Assembly: GCA_963678135.1 (NCBI GenBank)
Contig: OY782667.1
Coordinates: 186,001-250,000, forward strand
From: JAHJKV01 sp963678135
Lineage (GTDB): Bacteria > Desulfobacterota > Desulfovibrionia > Desulfovibrionales > Desulfovibrionaceae
Length of the DNA: 64,000 nucleotides
Direction of reading: 5' to 3'
Below are positions 44,098-53,671 of the stretch, piece by piece. Each line of letters starts with the position of its first letter. Position 1 is the first letter of the stretch. A program made the translations under genes and the position numbers. Below the pieces are notes generated by a model. The model saw only the letters and a program-made list of their open reading frames with translations, had not been told where the DNA came from and did not search any database.

Positions 44098-45924
44098 TTA
44101 TTCTTCTTTCTTCTCTCGTAATTTAATGCCCAATTCAGCTAATTGTTTTTTTGAAACTGTGCTGGGTGCTTCGGTCATCAAACAAGTAGCTTTTTGTGTT
44201 TTAGGAAAGGCAATAACGTCACGGATAGAAGATGCACCAGTCAAGAGCATGACGATACGATCCATCCCAAAAGCAATGCCTCCATGGGGCGGAGCACCAT
44301 ACTGCAAGGCCTCAAGCAAGAAAGCAAATTTTTCTTCAGCTTCCCTTGCTGAAATACCCAAGGCTTTGAACATGGTTTGCTGCTCCTCTACGCTATGGAT
44401 ACGAATAGAACCACCACCAATTTCCTGTCCATTCAGTACCAAATCATAGGCTCTGGAAAGTGCAGCACCGGGATTTTCCTGTACAGTTTTTAATTCTCCG
44501 GGCTGGGCAGCAGTAAATGGATGGTGCATTGCAGTAAAGCGTTTTTCTTCTTCATCCCATTCTAATAACGGGAAATCCGTAACCCAAACCGGAGCAAAAG
44601 TGTTGTCTTGTATCAAATCAAAACGCTCCCCAAGCTTTATACGAAGAGACCCCAAGGCGGTATTCACTATATCTGCTTGGCCTGCTTGAAAAAAGAGAAT
44701 GTCATGAGCCTGTACATTCATGCGCTCTTTCAGTGCCTCGCACTCACTCTCGGAAAAAAACTTCACTATCGGAGACTGCCACTGGCCATCTTCTTTCACC
44801 TTAATCCAAGCCAGCCCTTGAGAACCATAAATTTCAACAAAATGAGTATAGTCATCTATTTCTTTTCGAGAAAGCTGTGCCCCGTTCGGAACTTTCAAAC
44901 ATTTGACCAAGCCGGCTTTGGCAAACACCTTAAAATCGCTCTTTTCAAAAATATCTGAAACATTTTGCAGTTTGAGATCAAAACGCAGATCCGGCTTATC
45001 AAGTCCATAATCGCGAATAGCTTCAGCATACGTCATGCGTGGAAATTGTGTGGGTAAATCCACATCAATTGTTTCCTTAAACATGGCACGAACCAAACCT
45101 TCAGCCATTTCTTGAACTTGACTTTCATCCACAAAACTCATTTCAATATCAATTTGAGTAAATTCCGGTTGCCTGTCAGCGCGCAAATCTTCATCTCTAA
45201 AGCATTTGACGATCTGGTAGTAACGATCAAAACCAGACATCATAAGTAACTGTTTGAAAAGTTGTGGAGACTGAGGCAAGGCATAAAAACTGCCTTGTGT
45301 TACACGGCTGGGAACAAGATAATCTCGCGCGCCTTCTGGCGTAGCTTTGGTCAAAACAGGGGTCTCAATATCCAAAAAACCAAGAGAATCCATATATTTT
45401 CGCACAGCGCGAGTCGCTTTATGTCGCAATATGAAATTGCGAGCCAATTTTGGACGGCGCAAATCGAGATAGCGATACTTGAGGCGATGCTGTTCCCCTG
45501 CATCATCTCTGTCCTCAATAGTAAAAGGTGGTGTTTCAGAAAGATTAAGCAGTTTCCATTCATCCACCACAACTTCAATCTCCCCTGTCACCAAGCTGGA
45601 ATTAGCCATCCCATCTGGCCGTTCACGCACCAAGCCCTTGACCGCAACCACATACTCAGCACGAATTGCATGAGCGCGTTCATGCGCCGTGGAATTATAT
45701 TCAGGCGAAAACACGACTTGGGTCAAACCCTCGCGATCTCGTAAATCAATGAAAATCAAACCACCATGATCACGGCGAAACTGCACCCAGCCCATAAGGC
45801 AAACTTGCTGCCCTAAATTTGCAGCAGACAGCTCGTTATTATGATGACTACGTTTCCAGCCATCCAAAGTATCCAGCCACCGGTACTTATCATATACGCC
45901 ATCATCTTGAATCTGATCTACCAT
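44098..45924 (-). CDS. aspS: Aspartyl-tRNA synthetase, bacterial type
   Basis: 608 residues. N-terminal OB anticodon domain (QVCLMGWVQFRRDHGGLIFIDL), class II motif 2 FRDEDLRADRQPEFTQIDIE, the bacterial GAD insertion in the middle and motif 3 GIAFGMDRIVMLLTG. It charges tRNA-Asp; some bacterial enzymes also charge tRNA-Asn, which cannot be told here. It lies on the minus strand between hisS and def. The 280 bp upstream of its start are an AT-rich tandem array. Confidence 0.97.
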   Translation of the reverse strand: MVDQIQDDGVYDKYRWLDTLDGWKRSHHNNELSAANLGQQVCLMGWVQFRRDHGGLIFIDLRDREGLTQVVFSPEYNSTAHERAHAIRAEYVVAVKGLVRERPDGMANSSLVTGEIEVVVDEWKLLNLSETPPFTIEDRDDAGEQHRLKYRYLDLRRPKLARNFILRHKATRAVRKYMDSLGFLDIETPVLTKATPEGARDYLVPSRVTQGSFYALPQSPQLFKQLLMMSGFDRYYQIVKCFRDEDLRADRQPEFTQIDIEMSFVDESQVQEMAEGLVRAMFKETIDVDLPTQFPRMTYAEAIRDYGLDKPDLRFDLKLQNVSDIFEKSDFKVFAKAGLVKCLKVPNGAQLSRKEIDDYTHFVEIYGSQGLAWIKVKEDGQWQSPIVKFFSESECEALKERMNVQAHDILFFQAGQADIVNTALGSLRIKLGERFDLIQDNTFAPVWVTDFPLLEWDEEEKRFTAMHHPFTAAQPGELKTVQENPGAALSRAYDLVLNGQEIGGGSIRIHSVEEQQTMFKALGISAREAEEKFAFLLEALQYGAPPHGGIAFGMDRIVMLLTGASSIRDVIAFPKTQKATCLMTEAPSTVSKKQLAELGIKLREKKEE

Positions 45925-46078
45925 GTTTGTTTCCTTCTTGTTATATCTTGTTGCTATATCTTCTTATTATAATTAGTATATTTTTTTATTTTGATTGCTT
46001 ATTTTGCTTGGCTATTTCGCTTGGTTGCTATACTTAATTATTATATCTTTGTTATTATATCTTATTGTTATAATTAAA

Positions 46079-46190
46079 TATTTGATTATTATATTTAATT
46101 ATTATATTTAATTATTATATTTTATTATTATATTTTATTGTTATATCTTATTGTTATATCTTATTGTTATACCTATTATCTTATTATTTG
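46079..46190. repeat. AT-rich tandem array, about 13-bp unit, between hisS and aspS
   Basis: Degenerate units such as TTATTGTTATATC and TTAATTATTATAT repeat about nine times; decayed units continue to about 45940. Lies upstream of the aspS start and just after hisS. Confidence 0.85.
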
Positions 46191-46202
46191 AACAAAAATA
46201 TT

Positions 46203-47453
46203 TTACATAAATTCCAGAATTTTGTTTCTGTCTACTGTTTGCTGTTCTTGAGCATCACCAGTCTTGCCCATATATTTTAGGGTCACAGTATTATTTGCAA
46301 TTTCATCATTGCCTAAAATCAGGGCATATTCTGCCCCTGACTTGTCCGCTGCTCGCATCCTACTTTTCATTGAGCCTTTTACAAAATCGCATATCCCACT
46401 TTTTCCTGCAGCTCGCAATGTTTGAGCCAATAAAAGGGCTGGCTCAACAGCATTGTCATCCACTACGGCAATATAAAAATCAGGGGTTTGGGGCTCAAGT
46501 TCATCCATAAGCAGGGCAATACGCTCCATACCAATGGCAAAACCCGTGGCGCAAATATCACCGCCACCCAAAGTTTTAATCAGTCCATCATAGCGCCCCC
46601 CCCCTGCAACAGAGGATTGCGCGCCTATATCTCCTGAAACGACTTCAAAAGTAGTACGCTGATAATAATCAAGACCGCGCACAAGTCTTGGATTCAAAGT
46701 ATATTTCAAGCCTGCCACGCTCAAAATATTTTGAACTTGTATAAAATGTTCTTGGCACTCTGTGCAAAGGTGCTCAGTAACCAAAGGAGCATTCTGTACC
46801 AATTCTTTACACTCAGGAACTTTACAATCCAATACGCGCAAAGGATTACTCTCTTTACGACGAGAACAATCCGCACAAAGACTGTCCGTTGCAAGGCTAT
46901 TATAAAAATCTACAAGAGCTTTGCGATACAAAGGACGGCACTTGGCGCAGCCCAAAGAGTTAAGTTCTACGCTTAAATTTTTTAGCCCAAGTTGCTCCAA
47001 AAAACTCGTGAGCATTAGAATAAGTTCAGCGTCTGCAGCCGGTTCTGGAGCTGCAAAAATTTCTACATCCAACTGATGAAATTGGCGCATACGTCCTTTC
47101 TGAGGACGCTCATAACGAAACATCGGGCCAAAGGTAAAAAGCTTGGAAACCTTGCCTTGTTTGTGCATTTTATTTTCAATAAAAGCTCGGCACATACCTG
47201 CCGTTGCTTCAGGACGCATTGTTAAAGAACGGTTTTTACGATCAGGGAAAGTATACATTTCTTTGCCAACAACATCAGTTTCTTCCCCAATAGACTTGGC
47301 AAACAATTCTGTTTTTTCCAAAAGAGGTAAACGCAATTCTTCAAAACCATAACGCGGGAAAATTGTGCGTGCAGCGGTTTCAATCGTGACAAACTTGCTG
47401 GCCTCAATGCCGAATATATCGGCAAAACCCTTAATTTTTTGAATTCTATCCAT
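46203..47453 (-). CDS. hisS: Histidyl-tRNA synthetase
   Basis: 416 residues. Class II motif 2 FRYERPQKGRMRQFHQLDVE, the HisRS signatures LVRGLDYYQRTTFEVV and SVAGGGRYDGLIKTLGG, and motif 3 GFAIGMERIALL; C-terminal anticodon domain. A CxxC pair (CADCSRRKESNPLRVLDC, CKVPECKELV) in the insertion domain resembles that of Gram-positive and deltaproteobacterial enzymes. It precedes aspS, the common hisS-aspS order. Its 5' flank is a 12-bp tandem array. Confidence 0.97.
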   Translation of the reverse strand: MDRIQKIKGFADIFGIEASKFVTIETAARTIFPRYGFEELRLPLLEKTELFAKSIGEETDVVGKEMYTFPDRKNRSLTMRPEATAGMCRAFIENKMHKQGKVSKLFTFGPMFRYERPQKGRMRQFHQLDVEIFAAPEPAADAELILMLTSFLEQLGLKNLSVELNSLGCAKCRPLYRKALVDFYNSLATDSLCADCSRRKESNPLRVLDCKVPECKELVQNAPLVTEHLCTECQEHFIQVQNILSVAGLKYTLNPRLVRGLDYYQRTTFEVVSGDIGAQSSVAGGGRYDGLIKTLGGGDICATGFAIGMERIALLMDELEPQTPDFYIAVVDDNAVEPALLLAQTLRAAGKSGICDFVKGSMKSRMRAADKSGAEYALILGNDEIANNTVTLKYMGKTGDAQEQQTVDRNKILEFM

Positions 47454-47466
47454 TTCCGTCTGTCCT

Positions 47467-47744
47467 CATAACTGGCCTTGTAACTAATCTTATAGCTAAT
47501 CTTATGACTAATCTCATAACTGGTCTTATAACTGGTCTCATAGCTAATCTTATAACTGATCTTATAACTCGTCTTATAGCTGGCCTCATAACTGGTCTTG
47601 TAACTGGCCTTGTAACTGGTCTTGTAACTGGTCTTGTAATTGGTCTTGTAATTGGTCTTATAAGCTAATCTTATAACTTAATCTTATAACTCGTCTTGTA
47701 ACTAATCTTATAGCTAATCTTATAACTAATCTCATAACTGGTCT
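47467..47744. repeat. 12-bp minisatellite upstream of hisS (23 units)
   Basis: Twenty-one 12-bp and two 13-bp units of the pattern YRTARCTRRYCT, for example TGTAACTGGTCT and TATAGCTAATCT, without interruption. Nearly all differences between units are transitions. The array ends 13 bp before the hisS start codon. Confidence 0.95.
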
Positions 47745-47835
47745 GCGCCCAATTTCTTGACTTAAAACAAAAGCCTTGCTGCGTAAGCCTTGAACCTATT
47801 TTTGTTAGCCCATAGACTGGAAAAAGTCAAAATTA

Positions 47836-48171
47836 TTCACAGGCAAAAAAGGCAAGTGCATGTTACCTTTTCTGTTACTTAGCCATTTCTCTTCGTTATT
47901 CAGCTTTCATCCCATCCCCCTTTTTTGATGTACCACACTCCCCTTCTTGTCATCCTGCGCGCCTTTAGTCGTTCCACCCCCCTTTTTTTTGCCATACCCC
48001 TTTTTTGCCATACCGCTTTTTCGCCATACCGCTTTTTCGCCATACCGCTTTTTTGCCATACCCCTTTTTTGCCATACCGCACGCCCCTCTTGTCATCCTG
48101 CGCGTAAGTCGCAGGATCCAGTGCTTTTTTTTTCTTTGCTTTCTTTGGCTTCGACAGGCTCAGCCAACGTT
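47836..48171 (-). repeat. Decayed MITE-like element, copy D
   Basis: Left end GGCAAGTGCATGTTACC and the following ~50 bp are a mutated version of copy C/E ends. The intact hairpin at 48092-48121 has arms ATCCTGCG / CGCAGGAT. A 16-bp tandem array has expanded inside it. The right end is not recognisable. It explains most of the 1-kb gap between hisS and the next gene; the rest (48172-48473) holds only T-rich spacer and the promoter region. Confidence 0.7.
47991..48086. repeat. 16-bp tandem array inside copy D (6 units)
   Basis: GCCATACC recurs exactly every 16 bp (47991, 48007, 48023, 48039, 48055, 48071), separated by a C/G-T-run spacer such as GCTTTTTC. Confidence 0.95.
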
Positions 48172-48473
48172 CCTCTTTACGTTTTTAGCTCAACACCTCT
48201 TCAATTCCCCTCCCCCCCAGAGAGAGCTTAAAGAAGTATGCTGTGCTTTATCTGCGTATTTTTTACTTGAATTTTTCCCAGTGTGTAAAATTTAGGCAAT
48301 GACACTAAACTTTTTCTAGAGAAAATTGAAAGTCAGGAAATTACAAGACCTTAAGGTCGCTTGCGTTCTCCAATATTTTTTTTCTTTCAATATCTTGCTT
48401 TTAATGAACGAATAAGATAGTTTACTTGCCACACGCAAGTTGAATAAGCTGTTTTTGTAGGTATTACTTGATT

Positions 48474-49394
48474 ATGAAACTTCGCCAATTGCTTTGTAAC
48501 TACCACATTAAAGTATACCCCGAAAACGCAGGGGGCTACCGTTCTTTGCGTTTGGCAAAAGCAGTGCCTTGCCTTTTGCTTCTCTTTTTCAGTGGATTAT
48601 TACTTTTTGACGGATTGCTCGCCTTTGAAGTGCTCCAAGCCAAAAAAGCAACATACGATTATTCTGTAGCGGAAAAAGAACGTGTCCTTCTCAGGGCAAA
48701 ATTGCTTGCTGAAGCAAGTGAGTTAGCTGAACTGCGCCGTGAATACCTGCGAGTTGACGAATTAAACCGCAAACTCAAAGTTATGCTCAATATGGACTTT
48801 ACAGAGGAATTTTTCCCCATGGCGCAAGGTGGCGCAGGCCTCAGCTTTGAGCGTTCCTGTATCACGCCATATAGTATGCCCACCCTAGCACGAAACATGC
48901 AACGCGGGGTCAGTCGTTTAGAAAGCGATATGTTGGAAGTTGAGCGCGTACAACAAGCTGTTTTGCGCCAGTTCCGGCATAATAGAAATATTTTGGATTG
49001 GACGCCTTCTGTTTGGCCGGTAAAAGGTCGCATTACTTCTGGTTTTGGTATGCGTAACCATCCTTTTGATAAATACAGCCGTATGCATCAAGGCATAGAT
49101 ATTGTCCCTCCGGCAGGTCGTGGTGCACCCATTGTTGCACCGGCAAATGGCAAGGTGATTTTTGTTGGACGTAAGGATGGCTATGGCCTCACCTTAATGA
49201 TCAAACATCAAGGTGGACTGGAAACAAAATACGCTCACCTTAGCAAGGTAGCAGTCAAAGTAGGACAAATCGTTGAGCGAGACGATATAGTAGCCTTTGT
49301 CGGCAATACAGGACGCTCCACCGGCCCTCACCTTCACTATGAAGTACGCCTTCAAGGAAAAGCATTTAATCCAAAAAGATATATTCTTAATTAG
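48474..49394 (+). CDS. M23 (LytM) peptidoglycan endopeptidase, membrane-anchored
   Basis: 306 residues from the ATG at 48474. One membrane helix (about 32-52), a coiled coil (about 60-100), then the M23 catalytic domain with all ligands: RMHQGIDIVPP (HxxxD) and STGPHLHYEVRL (HLH), plus GFGMRNHPFDKYS. It cuts peptide cross-links of the cell wall. Unlike the other M23-like protein (27660) it has the complete metal site. Stand-alone gene; ends 15 bp before the convergent MFS-ApbE stop. Confidence 0.93.
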   Translation: MKLRQLLCNYHIKVYPENAGGYRSLRLAKAVPCLLLLFFSGLLLFDGLLAFEVLQAKKATYDYSVAEKERVLLRAKLLAEASELAELRREYLRVDELNRKLKVMLNMDFTEEFFPMAQGGAGLSFERSCITPYSMPTLARNMQRGVSRLESDMLEVERVQQAVLRQFRHNRNILDWTPSVWPVKGRITSGFGMRNHPFDKYSRMHQGIDIVPPAGRGAPIVAPANGKVIFVGRKDGYGLTLMIKHQGGLETKYAHLSKVAVKVGQIVERDDIVAFVGNTGRSTGPHLHYEVRLQGKAFNPKRYILN

Positions 49395-49409
49395 TTTTTC
49401 TTTGCTTCA

Positions 49410-51626
49410 TTAATTTTTCTTTTGAGTCTTGAGCTTCTGAATCTTTGCTACACTATAATTCTCTGAAAATTTTGGAGAGGACGTGATGCTTAAATCAGGA
49501 TTTATCCATTGAGCACTTGCAGTAAAGTCATACTCTTCTAAAAATTTAAGTCCATCTTCTGCCCCCATAATAAATAAGGCTGTGGCAAGACTGTCCGCTT
49601 CTTCTGCTGTGTCAGCTATTACTGTAACAGAAATACTTTTTTGCGCTGAGTCCATACTTTGTGGACTAAAAATATGATGACGGCGAACAGCTTTGCCATT
49701 GACATCAAACAGAATAAAACGACGATAATCCCCTGAAGTACATACTGCTTTATTTTGTACACATACTGTTTCAAAAATCTGCGTATCTTTTGTTCCTCGT
49801 GGATTTTGCACGCCTATTTTCCAAACATGCGCTCCAAAACAGCGAAAATCACCCCCTGCTTCCACAATCCCCTGCGAAATTCCCATATTTTGCAAGACAC
49901 TCACGGTATGGTCTATAATAGCGCCTTTGGCTATTCCCCCAAGGTCTAAAGCCATTTTCGGTTCTGCAAGCATGATTTGTGCATTTTTTATTTTGACTTT
50001 TCGATAATCCACAAATTGAGAATGATCAGCAAGAAAATCTGAATCCAAGGCAAAAAAGAAAGGATTGCTGGTCACAGCACCAATGCTTGGATCAAAAATT
50101 CCCTTTGTTTTTGCTGCAAAATTCAATGCCCTTTGGATAAGAGCAAAGGCCAAAGGTGAGGGTGTCACAAATTGTTTTCCGGCCGCACGATTGATTTGTC
50201 CTATGGAACCTTGCGGATTTCTATGATCAAAATCATGTTGCAAGCTTCGCATAGAGTTCATGGCTGCTGCCACTGCTTTTTGAGCTAGCAAACGACTAGG
50301 AGCATACAGAGTCAGGTGAACGCTTGTCCCCATTGCTGTATCGGCAAAACAGTACATATTCCCTTTTGCATCGTGTACCCGAAGCATGGAAGGAAATGAA
50401 AAAACAGCAATAAGAATCAAAAACATAGCAGTCGCTATTGTGATGAAACTATAACTTCGGCTCCAAAATGAAAACCTTCTCAAAGCAATCAGAAGTATCG
50501 GAATCGTGAGTAATATCCCCAAAAGGCCAAAAAAGCTGAGGGCAGCTCCTGTATCTCCTGTCCACTGAATAATGAATCCTCCCAAAAACGGACCAAATAA
50601 AAAACCTATTCCGGTCACTGTTTGTGCCAGTCCAAAAATACTTGCTTGCTTCTGTGTTGTTTGGGAAAGTAAGGTCATGGAAAAGGGCAAAGAAAGAGCA
50701 GTTCCTAAGCCTGTAAAAATTCCTGCGATCAAAAAATACTGCAGCTGAGAGCTTTGCCCAAGTATAAACAGAGAAAAACCGCTTAAACACATGCCACAGG
50801 CAATACATAGCTCTGGCTTTGAAGTACGCAACTTGCCAATAAAGGGTAGTACAAGGCAAGTGCTCAAGCTGTTTATGGAATAAATGCAAGCAATACTAAA
50901 ACTTGTTGTTGCAAGGGTTTGGGATAAAAGCATCGGGTAAAAAGCAATGCTTGCGCCAAGAGCCAGACTCCGTCCTAAAATTCCTAAAAGAATAGGCCAA
51001 AGCAAAAAATTGTGCTCTGAGCTGGGCTGTTTGTTTTGCAGCTGCCTTGTATGCGGAAAAAAAAACGAGAAGCAAAAAGCAATCCCCAAACAAATACTTG
51101 TGCCCCAAAGCACAGGCTGTAGCGCGTGATTACAATATAGTAGCCCTGCCAATAAAGCACCAAAAAAAGTAGCGCAATGAAACACAAAGCCATGTCTGGC
51201 AAACCAAACAGGTTTATTGTGTACTGCGCTACCCAAAGCAGAAAGTACAGCAGGTCGCAATAAACCACCGCTCAAACCAAGTATAATTTGCGTCGCGTAA
51301 ATGCCGATAAGCGTATGATGTGCAATCCAAGCAGTTTGTGCAATGAACAGTATTGGGCAGAGAACTCCAAGTCCGCAGGCTAAAAGCATGGGTATCCGTG
51401 CACCGATACGGTCTACCCACATCCCTCCTAAAGGCGCACTCAGTAATCGAGCAAAAAAATACAGGGCAAAAGCTGAACCAAGCCAAGCACCACTGACTTT
51501 TGCATCCAAACTGACAAGAGGGACAGCAAAGGCAAGTAAATTTGTACCCAAGCTAACAAAAAAAGAAATGCTCACGAGCTGGAGGGCAAAACGCTTGCGG
51601 TCTTTCTCAAATATATTGTTTTGCAT
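49410..51626 (-). CDS. Fusion: major facilitator transporter + ApbE FAD:protein FMN transferase
   Basis: 738 residues in one frame. Residues 1-410 are a 12-helix MFS transporter (FARLLSAPLGGMWVDRIGAR is the loop 2-3 signature; ITRTVTGIGFLFGPFLGGFI-like second half). Residues ~420-738 are ApbE: DTAMGTSVHLTLYA, MALDLGGIAKGAIID, VEAGGDFRC, TSGDYRRF and IADTAEEADSLATALFIMGA. ApbE attaches FMN to Thr in RnfG/NqrC-type subunits. The joining helix (SFITIATAMFLILIAVFSF) would put ApbE in the periplasm. The MFS half might move flavin; this is inference. Confidence 0.9.
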   Translation of the reverse strand: MQNNIFEKDRKRFALQLVSISFFVSLGTNLLAFAVPLVSLDAKVSGAWLGSAFALYFFARLLSAPLGGMWVDRIGARIPMLLACGLGVLCPILFIAQTAWIAHHTLIGIYATQIILGLSGGLLRPAVLSALGSAVHNKPVWFARHGFVFHCATFFGALLAGLLYCNHALQPVLWGTSICLGIAFCFSFFFPHTRQLQNKQPSSEHNFLLWPILLGILGRSLALGASIAFYPMLLSQTLATTSFSIACIYSINSLSTCLVLPFIGKLRTSKPELCIACGMCLSGFSLFILGQSSQLQYFLIAGIFTGLGTALSLPFSMTLLSQTTQKQASIFGLAQTVTGIGFLFGPFLGGFIIQWTGDTGAALSFFGLLGILLTIPILLIALRRFSFWSRSYSFITIATAMFLILIAVFSFPSMLRVHDAKGNMYCFADTAMGTSVHLTLYAPSRLLAQKAVAAAMNSMRSLQHDFDHRNPQGSIGQINRAAGKQFVTPSPLAFALIQRALNFAAKTKGIFDPSIGAVTSNPFFFALDSDFLADHSQFVDYRKVKIKNAQIMLAEPKMALDLGGIAKGAIIDHTVSVLQNMGISQGIVEAGGDFRCFGAHVWKIGVQNPRGTKDTQIFETVCVQNKAVCTSGDYRRFILFDVNGKAVRRHHIFSPQSMDSAQKSISVTVIADTAEEADSLATALFIMGAEDGLKFLEEYDFTASAQWINPDLSITSSPKFSENYSVAKIQKLKTQKKN

Positions 51627-51834
51627 ATTTCAAAAATTTCTATCTATATTTTAGACATAGTAGACGTTTTTCCTTCAAGGAGGCAAGGCAGTATTTTGGA
51701 TAAAAACATCCCTTTAATCTTTTCCTTTTTTATAATATGCTTCTGGTAGTTCATTTTAGCAAGGCTTTGTTCCAGATAATTATCTTCCTGCATTCTTTTC
51801 GCGTGGAGATGCAAATATGTAAGGAGGTTTGTTG

Positions 51835-52908
51835 ATGGTCGGCTTATATATCGGTTCCACTGCGGGATATTCAGGTAAAAATCTGCTTACTTTGGCCTTA
51901 GGTCTTAAATTTCAAAAGCAAGGCTTTCGCGTAGGTTATATGAAACCTGTAGGAGCCATGCCACACCAAGAAAATTCTTTACTTGGTGATGAAGATGCCT
52001 TTTTTGTACAAGAGGTGCTTGGACTCGAAGAAGATCCATCCAAGCTAACCCCTGTCCTTGTAACTCGCGATTTTTCAGTCAAAGCCTTTACTCAAGGCCA
52101 TGGGAACTTACTTGAGCCTATCCAAAAAGCCTATGCTGAACTTTCTAAAGATAAAGACATCATGCTTGTTGCCGGCTCTGGGACATTCCTTTCTTCAGGT
52201 GTCTACTGTGGGGTAGAGGGTACGGCCGTAAGCCAAGCACTTGGACTGCAAACGATCTTGCTTGACCGTTTCCAAGCTGGAGAATTACGCTATGACTATG
52301 TACTACGCGCGCACAATTGCCTTGGAGATAAACTGGCCGGTGTGGTTTTTAACGATATTCCTGAATCCTACCGCGCGGAATTAGATGATTTACTTATTCC
52401 TTTTTTAGAACGCCAAGGTGTTCATATTCTTGGTTCGATTGCTTCTGACCCTGTGATGGGAGCTATCAAAGTAGAAGATTTAGCCAAGCAGCTCTGTGGT
52501 AAAATCGTGTCCGCTCACTCCAAATCAAAGCGAGTAGTGGAAAATTTTCTTATTGGCACAATGCAGGTTGAAAATTTTATGGCTCATTTTCGTAGGCATA
52601 AAAATTCCGCTATTATTGTTGGTGGAGATCGTAGCGATGTACAATTAGTTGCTTTGGAAGGAGCTTGCCCCTGCCTTATCTTAACCGGAAACCTTTATCC
52701 CAACGATATTATCCTGACACGCTCTGAAGTACTGGAAATACCAATTATTATGGTTCGTGAAGATACATTTACCGTGGCTAAAAAAATGGAAAGCGTTCTT
52801 TCTCGCCATAAATTACGGGATACGCTCAAAGTCACGCATGGAACACACCTGCTTGATGAATGGCTTGATTTTGAAAGATTATGTGCACGCATTGGGCTTG
52901 CAAAATAA
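51835..52908 (+). CDS. P-loop/DRTGG domain protein (phosphotransacetylase N-terminal-like)
   Basis: 357 residues from the ATG at 51835 (Shine-Dalgarno AAGGAGG, 7 bp before). An N-terminal BioD/AAA_26-like P-loop fold (VGLYIGSTAGYSGKNLLTLA, VGYMKPVGAMP) is followed by a DRTGG domain (about 210-330, AIIVGGDRSDVQLVALEGAC, PCLILTGN). Both occur in the N-terminal half of long Pta proteins, but no catalytic PTA domain is present. Stand-alone forms are probably regulatory or nucleotide-sensing. The P-loop is degenerate (STAGYSGK). Function unknown. Confidence 0.82.
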   Translation: MVGLYIGSTAGYSGKNLLTLALGLKFQKQGFRVGYMKPVGAMPHQENSLLGDEDAFFVQEVLGLEEDPSKLTPVLVTRDFSVKAFTQGHGNLLEPIQKAYAELSKDKDIMLVAGSGTFLSSGVYCGVEGTAVSQALGLQTILLDRFQAGELRYDYVLRAHNCLGDKLAGVVFNDIPESYRAELDDLLIPFLERQGVHILGSIASDPVMGAIKVEDLAKQLCGKIVSAHSKSKRVVENFLIGTMQVENFMAHFRRHKNSAIIVGGDRSDVQLVALEGACPCLILTGNLYPNDIILTRSEVLEIPIIMVREDTFTVAKKMESVLSRHKLRDTLKVTHGTHLLDEWLDFERLCARIGLAK

Positions 52909-52964
52909 AAAGAATAGCAAAATTTCCTCTTATGCTAAAACAACAGGGCAAACGCATATAAATT

Positions 52965-53671
52965 GGGGCTGACACCTAATATTTTTCTTTGAGGGTACTT
53001 TTAAGGTCTTTTAGAAGTTGTTTTGGAGTTCCCTCGTTAAATCTCCATTCACATTCTTTTAGGAATAATTCAAAGTTTTGCTTCGGTATTCCATTGTATT
53101 TTCGCATGTGTCTTTTTGCCTGATTCCAAAAATTTTCAATACCGTTAATATGAGTGTGGCTACTTACAAATTCTTTACTGTGATTGATCCTAAAATGGAA
53201 AAATTCTGAAACGTCCAAAGCATTGTAAGCTGTATGCCCATCTGTGTAAACAACGCTGTCAGGCTTTATTTTCTGGCGTATTACGGGCAATAGTGTTTTT
53301 TGTTTTGTATCCGAAACGGGCAAAGTATAAACCTTTCCTCCTCTTTTAAGAAGCCCAAAAACAATAGTTTTGCCAGCAGCTCCTCTGCCTCTTTTTCCTT
53401 TGCGGACTCCTCCAAAATAGCTTTCATCAGCTTCTATTTCTCCGCAAAATTGAGCTGAACGTTTTTGCTGTTTATAGGCAATCACACAACGCAATTTATG
53501 GAAGAAACGGATAGCAGAATTGCGATGCACTCCCACCAAATCAGCAGCTGTTCTCGCCGGTGTACCTGCAACAAAGTGTTCCATCAGCCTTAGTTGCTTA
53601 TAACTGCTTAATTTACAGTGCCTTACATACATTATTGACCCCTAACTTATTTCAAGTCAGGTGTCAGCCCC
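52965..53671 (-). mobile_element. IS1595-family insertion sequence (707 bp)
   Basis: Perfect 13-bp terminal inverted repeats GGGGCTGACACCT (52965-52977) and AGGTGTCAGCCCC (53659-53671). The 8-bp TATAAATT is duplicated at both ends (52957-52964 and 53672-53679), the length made by the IS1595 family. One transposase gene fills it. It inserted in the left terminal repeat of copy E, so it is younger. Confidence 0.95.
52976..53632 (-). CDS. IS1595-family (IS1016-like) transposase
   Basis: 218 residues. A short helix-turn-helix start (LMEHFVAGTPARTAADLVGV) precedes the DDE-type core: GEIEADESYFGGVRKGKRGR, VVYTDGHTAYNAL, and THINGIENFWNQAKRHMRKY. It is complete, and the stop codon falls within the inverted repeat. 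No frameshift, so probably active. Confidence 0.95.
   Translation of the reverse strand: MYVRHCKLSSYKQLRLMEHFVAGTPARTAADLVGVHRNSAIRFFHKLRCVIAYKQQKRSAQFCGEIEADESYFGGVRKGKRGRGAAGKTIVFGLLKRGGKVYTLPVSDTKQKTLLPVIRQKIKPDSVVYTDGHTAYNALDVSEFFHFRINHSKEFVSSHTHINGIENFWNQAKRHMRKYNGIPKQNFELFLKECEWRFNEGTPKQLLKDLKSTLKEKY

Noticed and set aside
47467..47744. Possible CRISPR array
   Set aside because: Units are directly adjacent 12-mers without spacers, and no cas gene is present.
47900..48295. Overlapping frames rich in PFF/AIP repeats
   Set aside because: They result from the 16-bp tandem array and hairpin repeats; frames exist on both strands equally.
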